In this document: piece after piece, positions 1-4,655 of the stretch
How the letters are laid out: every line of letters begins with the position of its first letter
How positions within the stretch are numbered: the first letter of the stretch is position 1
From: Patescibacteria group bacterium
Lineage (GTDB): Bacteria; Patescibacteriota; Minisyncoccia; Phycocordibacterales; UBA9973
Direction: 5' to 3'
Length of the DNA stretch: 6,171 nucleotides
Assembly: GCA_019750345.1 (NCBI GenBank)
Contig: JAIEON010000096.1
Location: forward strand, 1-6,171
Translations under genes and position numbers: made by a program
Notes under the pieces: model-generated
Seen by the model: the letters and a program-made list of their open reading frames with translations, nothing else
What the model was told of the DNA's origin: nothing
Database searches by the model: none

Positions 1-2732
1 ATTTCTGCATCAGTAGCTCCTGCGAATGGTGGCACGATTGCTTGGTATCCAAGCTCACTTGCTGCCATACCGAGGTGGAGCTCAAGAATCTGTCCAAGGT
101 TCATACGTGATGGCACACCGAGTGGTGTAAGCACTACATCTACCGGACGACCGTCCGCTGTATACGGCATGTCTTCTTCAGGTAAGATCACTGAGATCAC
201 CCCTTTGTTACCGTGACGACCTGCAAGTTTGTCACCTACAGAAATGTTACGAAGTTGTGCTACTTCAATAATGATTTTTTTGATCACACCACTTTCGAGG
301 TTGTGTCCTTGGTCGCGAGAGAATATCTTCACGCGAATAATACGTCCACGCTTACCGTGATCCATCTTCAGTGATGTGTCTTTCACATCACGAGCTTTTT
401 CAGCAAAGATACTACGGAGAAGGCGTTCTTCTGGAGTAAGTTCTGTTTCACCCTTCGGAGTGATTTTCCCTACCAAAATATCTCCTTCTTTTACTTCAGC
501 ACCAACACGGATAATACCGTCTTCGTCGAGGTCCTTAAGACGGCCTTCACCAACGTTTGGAATATCACGAGTTGTGATTTCTGCACCGAGTTTTGTATCA
601 CGAACAACTGCAACGAATTCTGCAATGTACATTGAAGTAAATTTAGAATCCTTTACAAGACGTTCTGAAAGAATGATCGCGTCTTCGAAGTTTGATCCAT
701 TCCATGACATAAATGCCACCATCATGTTTTGTCCGAGTGCGATTTGTCCACGGTCAGTAGTAGAAGTGTCGGCAAGCAAATCACCTTTCTTCACTTTTGC
801 ACCAGGAGAAACAACAGGACGCTGGTGGAATGCACCAAAGTTGTTGTTACGCTGGAACGATACAAGGTTGTATGTGTGATCTTTATTCTTGTCGTTACGG
901 ATTACTACTTTCGAAGCATCCACTGCGATAACTTCACCATCTTCTTGTGCCATCACAAGACGACCTGAGTATGGAGCTGCATCTTCTTCTACACCAGTTG
1001 CCACAAACGGAGCTTCTGGACGAATAAGTGGTACTGCTTGTTTTTGCATGTTTGATCCCATCAACGCACGGTTTGCATCGTTGTGTTCTAGGAAAGGAAC
1101 CATACTTGTCGCAAGTGAGAATGCTTGGTTAGGTGCTACATCAATGTAGTTCACTTCACTTTTATCTACGATTCCTGGACTAGTACGAATACGAGCTTCA
1201 ACACGATCAGTGAGATTACCCTTTTCATCGTATTTATTTCCACCATGAGCAATGATAGATTTTTCTTCATCACCAGCATTCAAGTAGGCGATTTCACCAG
1301 TGATTTTACCATCTTTCACTTTTACATACGGAGTTTCGATAATACCAAACTCGTTTACACGAGCGTAGATAGACAAGCGCAAAATAAGACCAATGTTTGG
1401 ACCTTCTGGAGTGTGGATCGGACATACGCGACCATAATGAGACGGGTGTACGTCACGAACTTCGAGCGTTGCGCGTTCACGAGAGAGACCGCCGGGTCCA
1501 AGCGCACTGAGAGTGCGTAGTTCTTCAAGTTCTGAAAGAACGTTTTCTTGCAACATGAACTGTGAGAGTTGGTTGGTCGTAAAGAATTCTTTAATACGAG
1601 CCTGAAGTGGACGCTGGTTAACAACCTGAATAGGAAGTGCACCTGCAGAGTCTATAGTACTCATACGGTCCTGAACGTTACGCTTGATCTGAGTGAGACC
1701 AACGTATACTTTTTGTTGAAGCATTTCGCCAACAAAACGAACGCGACGAGATGACAAGTTGTCGATATCGTCAGCACGAGAACCAGGTGTAGTATTGAGC
1801 GTTACGATATTGTCGATGATGTAGCAAATATCTGCTGCAGAAAGAGTTTTGCGTTCCATTTCCTTATCAGACATGTCGAGATCAAATCGCTTGTTGAAAC
1901 GGAATCGTCCAACCTGTGACAAGTCATAACGTTCTTCAGAGAAAAGATTACTTACGAATTCACGAGCGTTGTCTGCAGTTGCAAGGTCTCCATCACGAAG
2001 TTTACGGTAGATTTCAACAAGAGCTTCGTCTGTAGTTTTTGCAACATCTTTTTCAAGCGCATGAGTAATGACCTTGAGAGATGCGTCGTTTTTGAAGTGT
2101 TTTTTGATGTCTTCGTCTGTAGTAAGACCCATCGCACGCAATAGAGACGTAATCGGGAATTTACGCTTTTTGTCGATACGAACATATACAGTGCCGTCTG
2201 GATCACTTTCGATTTCGATCCATACACCACGATTTGGGATAATTTTTGCACCAAAGAAACGCTTACCTTTTACTTCAAGTTCAGTGAAGAATACACCGGA
2301 CGAACGTTGGAGCTGAGGAATGATTGAGCGTTCTACACCGTTGATGATAAATGTTCCATGACCTGTCATCACTGGGATGTCAGCCATAAAGATTTCTTGT
2401 TCTTTGTCAGTACCTGTTTGTTTGTTGGTCAAACGAACGCGAGCTTTGAGTTGAGTTTCTAGTGAAAGTTTATTTTCCTTCGCATAGTGTTCATCAAACT
2501 TTGGTTCTACCAAGTGAAATGACACGAAGTCGAGTTGGAATTTTTTAGTTGAGTAATCAAGAATTGGGGTGAATTCTTTGAAAACCTCTTTGAGTCCTTT
2601 TTCAATAAATGAATTGAATGAATCAATTTGGTGTTGAATAAGGTTTGGGAATTCAACAAGAGGTTTCTTGTATTTTGAAAAGTATTTTTTTGGTCGTGCT
2701 CCCGCTAGACCGAGTTCTTTTGTTTTACTCAT
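1..2732 (-). CDS. rpoB: DNA-directed RNA polymerase subunit beta, N-terminal 910 residues (gene runs off the left edge)
   Basis: Continuous minus-strand frame from the ATG at 2732 to base 1 without a stop. RpoB forms one side of the RNA polymerase cleft and much of the active site. Recognisable blocks in order are: the N-terminal lobe segment GTFIINGVERS; the rifampicin region at residues 388-411; GPGGLSRERA and VRDVHPSHYGR just after it; PEGPNIGL; WNGSNFEDAI with the acidic pair E683/D684 (E. coli E813/D814); and GDKLAGRHGNKGV with K835 and K843 (E. coli K1065 and K1073). Residue offsets against E. coli imply that the two large lineage insertions of E. coli beta (SI1 and SI2) are missing, as in Gram-positive-type enzymes. 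The usual rplK-A-J-L genes do not precede it; it has its own promoter. No Shine-Dalgarno motif lies before the ATG. The C-terminal part and any rpoC lie outside the window. Identity is certain. Confidence 0.98.
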   Translation of the reverse strand, partial: MSKTKELGLAGARPKKYFSKYKKPLVEFPNLIQHQIDSFNSFIEKGLKEVFKEFTPILDYSTKKFQLDFVSFHLVEPKFDEHYAKENKLSLETQLKARVRLTNKQTGTDKEQEIFMADIPVMTGHGTFIINGVERSIIPQLQRSSGVFFTELEVKGKRFFGAKIIPNRGVWIEIESDPDGTVYVRIDKKRKFPITSLLRAMGLTTDEDIKKHFKNDASLKVITHALEKDVAKTTDEALVEIYRKLRDGDLATADNAREFVSNLFSEERYDLSQVGRFRFNKRFDLDMSDKEMERKTLSAADICYIIDNIVTLNTTPGSRADDIDNLSSRRVRFVGEMLQQKVYVGLTQIKRNVQDRMSTIDSAGALPIQVVNQRPLQARIKEFFTTNQLSQFMLQENVLSELEELRTLSALGPGGLSRERATLEVRDVHPSHYGRVCPIHTPEGPNIGLILRLSIYARVNEFGIIETPYVKVKDGKITGEIAYLNAGDEEKSIIAHGGNKYDEKGNLTDRVEARIRTSPGIVDKSEVNYIDVAPNQAFSLATSMVPFLEHNDANRALMGSNMQKQAVPLIRPEAPFVATGVEEDAAPYSGRLVMAQEDGEVIAVDASKVVIRNDKNKDHTYNLVSFQRNNNFGAFHQRPVVSPGAKVKKGDLLADTSTTDRGQIALGQNMMVAFMSWNGSNFEDAIILSERLVKDSKFTSMYIAEFVAVVRDTKLGAEITTRDIPNVGEGRLKDLDEDGIIRVGAEVKEGDILVGKITPKGETELTPEERLLRSIFAEKARDVKDTSLKMDHGKRGRIIRVKIFSRDQGHNLESGVIKKIIIEVAQLRNISVGDKLAGRHGNKGVISVILPEEDMPYTADGRPVDVVLTPLGVPSRMNLGQILELHLGMAASELGYQAIVPPFAGATDAE
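1500..1571 (-). other. rpoB: Rifampicin-resistance-determining region of RpoB with divergent drug-contact residues
   Basis: Residues 388-411 read QLSQFMLQENVLSEL followed by EELRTLSAL. Aligned without gaps to E. coli 510-533, position 516 is Leu (L394) instead of Asp, 526 is Glu (E404) instead of His, and 529 is Thr (T407) instead of Arg. Further changes are N518E, P520V and K527L. Q510, Q513, S531 (S409) and L533 are kept. D516, H526 and R529 line the rifampicin pocket in sensitive bacteria, and changes at 516 and 526 are classical resistance positions. Reduced rifampicin binding is therefore inferred, not shown. Confidence 0.85.
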
Positions 2733-2849
2733 GCAATATATTTTTTTAACTAAACGCAAAAATGCCTCGCTAATTCTTTTTTTGAATCAGTGGGCTTCAC
2801 TTATAATCTACACTAGTCTCGTTGCCATAACCCTTCCGTAGTTAGTAGT
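2733..2849 (-). promoter_or_regulatory. Predicted 5' leader of rpoB mRNA
   Basis: About 117 nt lie between the predicted start of transcription (an A at 2849, six bases beyond the -10 box) and the rpoB ATG. The last 22 bases are A/T-rich (TTAAAAAAATATATTGC just before the ATG) and hold no Shine-Dalgarno motif. Near the 5' end a purine run GGAAGGG (2831-2837) sits two bases before a six-codon frame encoding MATRLV with a TAG stop (2808-2828). Pairing potential is modest: UUCACU near the 5' end can pair with AGUGAA around 2797-2802. No strong attenuator hairpin is seen. A leader this long is unusual next to the very short leaders of the neighbouring genes, so a regulatory role is possible but unproven. 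Confidence 0.4.
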
Positions 2850-2855
2850 GAAAAC

Positions 2856-2883
2856 AGTATAGAGGATAAGGATTTTTTGTCAA
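2856..2883 (-). promoter_or_regulatory. Sigma-70-type promoter of rpoB
   Basis: A perfect -35 box TTGACA (2878-2883) is followed after 16 bases by TATACT (2856-2861), one mismatch from the -10 consensus. It lies directly beyond the U-tract of the upstream terminator, so rpoB is probably transcribed independently of the trmD side. Confidence 0.75.
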
Positions 2884-2889
2884 TACAAT

Positions 2890-2920
2890 AAAAAAAAGCC
2901 CATCCGAATGAATGAGCTTT
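2890..2920 (-). terminator. Intrinsic terminator after the small membrane-protein gene
   Basis: On the minus strand AAAGCTCAT (2912-2920) pairs with ATGGGCTTT (2895-2903) over nine base pairs including one G-U pair, with an 8-nt loop. The run of T continues to 2890, giving eight in a row. It lies 20 bases beyond the TAA at 2940 and would end transcripts from the small gene and any read-through from trmD. Confidence 0.8.
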
Positions 2921-2939
2921 TAGAGTATTGCAGTAATTA

Positions 2940-3098
2940 TTAGAATGAAGACTTTTTAACAGGCATTCTGATGATAATAACCCCAAAGGTTGCTATCAGA
3001 GAACCGATGAAGAACAAATATCTCGTTTCAGTGGAGTAATTGTAGTACATAATGACCGTACCAACGATAATAAATAGTATTTTGCAGAACAATTTCAT
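2940..3098 (-). CDS. Small hypothetical membrane protein, 52 residues
   Basis: I do not recognise the family. The protein begins MKLFCKILFIIVG and ends MPVKKSSF. It has two hydrophobic stretches, residues about 3-17 and about 27-44, separated by a short polar loop (NYSTETR). The tail carries two lysines, which fits a helical hairpin in the cytoplasmic membrane. The only cysteine is C5. The start was taken as the ATG at 3098: the promoter at 3137-3165 would begin the transcript near 3130 and give a 32-nt leader. A TTG at 3122 in the same frame would add eight residues but leaves a leader of only about 8 nt. No Shine-Dalgarno motif precedes either start. The gene is bounded by its own strong promoter and an intrinsic terminator, which argues that it is a real, independently expressed gene. 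Its function is unknown. Confidence 0.65.
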   Translation of the reverse strand: MKLFCKILFIIVGTVIMYYNYSTETRYLFFIGSLIATFGVIIIRMPVKKSSF

Positions 3099-3136
3099 AC
3101 TTATTTGGTTTAAATTAAACAAACACTTCTAATATT

Positions 3137-3165
3137 ATTATACTACTTATATATAAAAAAGTCAA
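3137..3165 (-). promoter_or_regulatory. Near-consensus sigma-70-type promoter of the small membrane-protein gene
   Basis: TTGACT (3160-3165), an A/T-rich 17-base spacer, then a perfect TATAAT (3137-3142). The -35 box begins six bases after the trmD stop codon. The predicted start of transcription is an A near 3130. This is one of the best-scoring promoters by eye in the window, placed before a gene of only about 52 codons. Confidence 0.8.
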
Positions 3166-3171
3166 TATACC

Positions 3172-3882
3172 CTACTCCTCTGTCTTTTGCTGATTCTTTC
3201 TCCATTCTTCAATTTTTTTATGATCTCCAGAGATAAGCACATCTGGTACTTTATGATTTTTGGCTTTTACTTCCGGCAATGTTTTGGTAGCCTTTTTCGC
3301 TTTTGGCCATTCCAAAACGGGTGGGCGAGTAAATACTCTTGGGCTTGCTGTACGGTTCTCCTCTACTGATTCCCCTTTGCCGAGTACTCCAGAAATCTGT
3401 CGAACTATTGCGTCCGTCATGACAAGCGCAGGAAGCTCTCCCCCTGTTAATACAAAGTCTCCAATTGATACTTCTTCAGCTTTCAAAATACTTCGCACAC
3501 GATCATCCACCCCTTCGTAGCGTCCACAAATAAATACAACATCGGTATATGACTTTGCCATTTTTGCTGCCATAGCATTCGTAAACATCTTTCCTGTTGG
3601 TGAAAGCATGATGACTTTGGTTTTACCTAGGTTAGAAGTCGGACTTCTTCCTATAAATTTTAGTTTGGAATACGCGCGCAAAATTGGCTCGGGTGTCATC
3701 ACCATACCTGGTCCACCACCGTAGGGGCGCTCATCAACCTTGCCATGTTTGTCGAGCGTATAGTCGCGAATATTCAACACACCAAAAGACACAAGCTTTT
3801 TTTCAGCAGCGCGCTTGAGCATTGCCTCAGAGAGATAGCTCTGTACCATCTCCGGGAAAATTGTCAGGAAGTGAAATTTCAT
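3172..3882 (-). CDS. trmD: tRNA (guanine(37)-N1)-methyltransferase
   Basis: TrmD uses S-adenosylmethionine to make m1G37 next to the anticodon, which prevents +1 frameshifting. It is a SPOUT-fold enzyme that acts as a dimer. The family signatures are clear: MKFHFLTIFPEM at the N-terminus, RPYGGGPGM (residues 52-60), LSPTG (93-97), ICGRYEGVDDR (118-128) and SIGDFVLTGGELPA (139-152), which build the knotted cofactor site. R161 matches the conserved Arg of the linker. Two parts depart from E. coli: the DSF motif with the catalytic Asp (D169 there) is replaced by VEENR (173-177) in a loop about four residues shorter, and a lysine-rich stretch (about residues 190-210) is inserted before VPDVLISGDH. 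The C-terminal tail after EEWR is short. The 236-residue length compares with 255 in E. coli. The gene begins 12 bp after khpA, with only TCTTCTTTTGTA in between and no Shine-Dalgarno motif. Identity is secure; full activity is not. Confidence 0.96.
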   Translation of the reverse strand: MKFHFLTIFPEMVQSYLSEAMLKRAAEKKLVSFGVLNIRDYTLDKHGKVDERPYGGGPGMVMTPEPILRAYSKLKFIGRSPTSNLGKTKVIMLSPTGKMFTNAMAAKMAKSYTDVVFICGRYEGVDDRVRSILKAEEVSIGDFVLTGGELPALVMTDAIVRQISGVLGKGESVEENRTASPRVFTRPPVLEWPKAKKATKTLPEVKAKNHKVPDVLISGDHKKIEEWRKNQQKTEE

Positions 3883-3894
3883 TACAAAAGAAGA

Positions 3895-4200
3895 CTAAAG
3901 ATCCTTAAGGTCGTCCATTGCCTCTGTAAGATTCGTAGCTTCTGGACCAGCGTTATATCCTGCTGGTTCATTAATCTTCAGATTCACACGAGCATTATTT
4001 TTCATACCAACAACACGCAGCAATGTACGGATGGCTTTTGCAGTATTACCACTGCGTCCAATAATTTTACCCATGTCGGCTTGGTTGATAGAAAGAGTGA
4101 GGAGCACTCCCATTTCGTCTACAGTGCGATCAATATTCACATCGTCTGGATTATCAACAAGGGATTTTACAAGCGTTTCTAGAAATTCTTTATCAGGCAT
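3895..4200 (-). CDS. khpA: KhpA-like KH-domain RNA-binding protein
   Basis: A 101-residue single-KH-domain protein. The RNA-binding loop is GKIIGRSGNTAKAIR (residues 44-58) with the GxxG motif at 48-51 (G-R-S-G). It is preceded by a strand typical of the family (VLLTLSINQADMG). The N-terminus begins MPDKEFLETLVKSLVDNP, matching the KhpA/YlqC pattern. In Firmicutes KhpA binds RNA, often with KhpB/Jag, and influences cell elongation and small-RNA function; no khpB is in this window. Usual length is about 75-85 residues, so this copy has an acidic C-terminal extension (PEATNLTEAMDDLKDL). Its position between rpsP and trmD matches the conserved order in many bacteria. Before the ATG only a GAG at a seven-base distance resembles a ribosome binding site. 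Confidence 0.92.
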   Translation of the reverse strand: MPDKEFLETLVKSLVDNPDDVNIDRTVDEMGVLLTLSINQADMGKIIGRSGNTAKAIRTLLRVVGMKNNARVNLKINEPAGYNAGPEATNLTEAMDDLKDL

Positions 4201-4218
4201 AAGGGTACTCGTTTATTG

Positions 4219-4238
4219 GTAATTACTACTAATTAGTA
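4219..4238. repeat. Two adjacent palindromes over the khpA promoter region
   Basis: A perfect 12-bp palindrome TACTAATTAGTA (4227-4238) overlaps the -10 box of khpA, and an 8-bp palindrome GTAATTAC (4219-4226) abuts it. Together they could be an operator at the start of transcription. In an AT-rich spacer they may also be chance. Confidence 0.3.
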
Positions 4239-4243
4239 TAACA
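4235..4243 (-). promoter_or_regulatory. Extended -10 promoter element for khpA-trmD
   Basis: TGT (4241-4243) followed by TATACT (4235-4240) forms an extended -10 element. No good -35 box is present at 16-18 bases; the sequence there is CCTGGA, inside the preceding terminator stem. The predicted transcript begins near 4227 with a leader of about 27 nt. It would restart transcription after the terminator that follows rpsP. Confidence 0.5.
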
Positions 4244-4249
4244 GAAAAT

Positions 4250-4282
4250 AAAAAATATCCAGGTACTTCCTAGATATTTTTT
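4250..4282 (-). terminator. Intrinsic terminator between rpsP and khpA
   Basis: On the minus strand AAAAAATATCTAGG (4269-4282) pairs with CCTGGATATTTTTT (4250-4263) over 14 base pairs with a single G-U pair. The loop is AAGTA (4264-4268). The stem ends in six T and is followed by ATTTT. It begins seven bases after the rpsP stop codon. The A-run on one side and T-run on the other make it formally bidirectional, but no plus-strand gene ends here. Confidence 0.8.
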
Positions 4283-4288
4283 AAAAGA

Positions 4289-4597
4289 TTATTTTTTCTT
4301 TGGAGCGTCTTTACGTTTTACTGTAGGAGACTTTCTTGAGAGAACGTTTTTTGCACGACCTTCGATGATTTCTTGCTTCACGAGCATGTTGTGCGCAGTA
4401 TCAGAAACTTGTGCACCACTTTTGATCCAGTGAAGGATGCGGTCTTTCTTGAGAACAACTGCATCACTCTTCGTAGTGTATGAGCCGAGAATCTCCAAGA
4501 AACTACCACTTTGTGGTCCATTTTTTGAGTCGGTTACTACCATACGGAATGCCGCTTCGTTCTTTCGTCCAGTTCGTTGTAGTCGTATCTTTAACAT
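4289..4597 (-). CDS. rpsP: 30S ribosomal protein S16 (bS16)
   Basis: bS16 binds 16S rRNA in the body of the small subunit and is needed for its assembly. The N-terminus MLKIRLQRTGRKNEAAFRMV matches the family, as do VVTDSKNGPQSGSFLEILGSY (residues 20-40) and DRILHWIKSGAQVSD (52-66). The 102 residues exceed the 82 of E. coli by a basic tail that ends in PKKK and probably lies along rRNA. The start is fixed by the conserved N-terminus. There is no room for a normal leader: the -10 box ends nine bases before the ATG, so translation is probably leaderless. A terminator follows directly, so the gene is probably transcribed alone for the most part. Confidence 0.97.
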   Translation of the reverse strand: MLKIRLQRTGRKNEAAFRMVVTDSKNGPQSGSFLEILGSYTTKSDAVVLKKDRILHWIKSGAQVSDTAHNMLVKQEIIEGRAKNVLSRKSPTVKRKDAPKKK

Positions 4598-4606
4598 GTG
4601 GGAGAA

Positions 4607-4635
4607 AATATAGCAGACAATAGAAATTACGTCAA
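4607..4635 (-). promoter_or_regulatory. Promoter of rpsP, predicted to give a leaderless mRNA
   Basis: TTGACG (4630-4635), a 17-base spacer, then TATATT (4607-4612) preceded by TGC (4613-4615), making an extended -10 box. Only nine bases (TTCTCCCAC) separate it from the ATG at 4597. With normal spacing transcription starts between 4600 and 4597, leaving 0-3 nt of leader; the A at 4599 or the A of the ATG itself are the likely start points. Confidence 0.75.
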
Positions 4636-4649
4636 TTCCATGTTACAGT
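4621..4649 (+). promoter_or_regulatory. Probable promoter of the RNase R gene, leaderless and overlapping the rpsP promoter
   Basis: TAGAAA (4621-4626, four of six matches to the -35 consensus), a 17-base spacer, then TACAGT (4644-4649) preceded by TGT (4641-4643), an extended -10 arrangement. Exactly six bases (AGCGAC) separate it from the ATG at 4656, so transcription would start at the A of the start codon. The element overlaps the divergent rpsP promoter from 4621 to 4635. The -35 box is weak, so confidence is moderate. Confidence 0.5.
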
Positions 4650-4655
4650 AGCGAC

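Noticed and set aside
376..2316. Several plus-strand open frames of 60-170 codons and minus-strand frames in other phases
   Set aside because: All lie inside rpoB in other frames. Their translations are low-complexity, Ser/Thr/Phe-rich and match no family, while the rpoB frame is unbroken and conserved throughout.
2761..2800. Small hairpins in the rpoB leader (AGTG-AAGCC-CACT and GCA-TTTT-TGC) as an attenuator or riboswitch
   Set aside because: Stems of only three or four base pairs with no conserved riboswitch core; too weak to call.
3096..3122. TTG at 3122 as the start of the small membrane protein
   Set aside because: The predicted transcript begins near 3130, leaving almost no leader, and the extra residues are polar and add nothing to the helix. 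The ATG at 3098 is preferred, though the TTG is not excluded.
3745..4182. Plus-strand open frame of 145 codons
   Set aside because: It spans antisense to both trmD and khpA, including their 12-bp junction, and its product shows no domain; both minus-strand genes are clearly real.
4640..4651. ATG at 4640 as an alternative rnr start or leader peptide
   Set aside because: It reads only three codons before TAG, and would lie upstream of the predicted transcription start.
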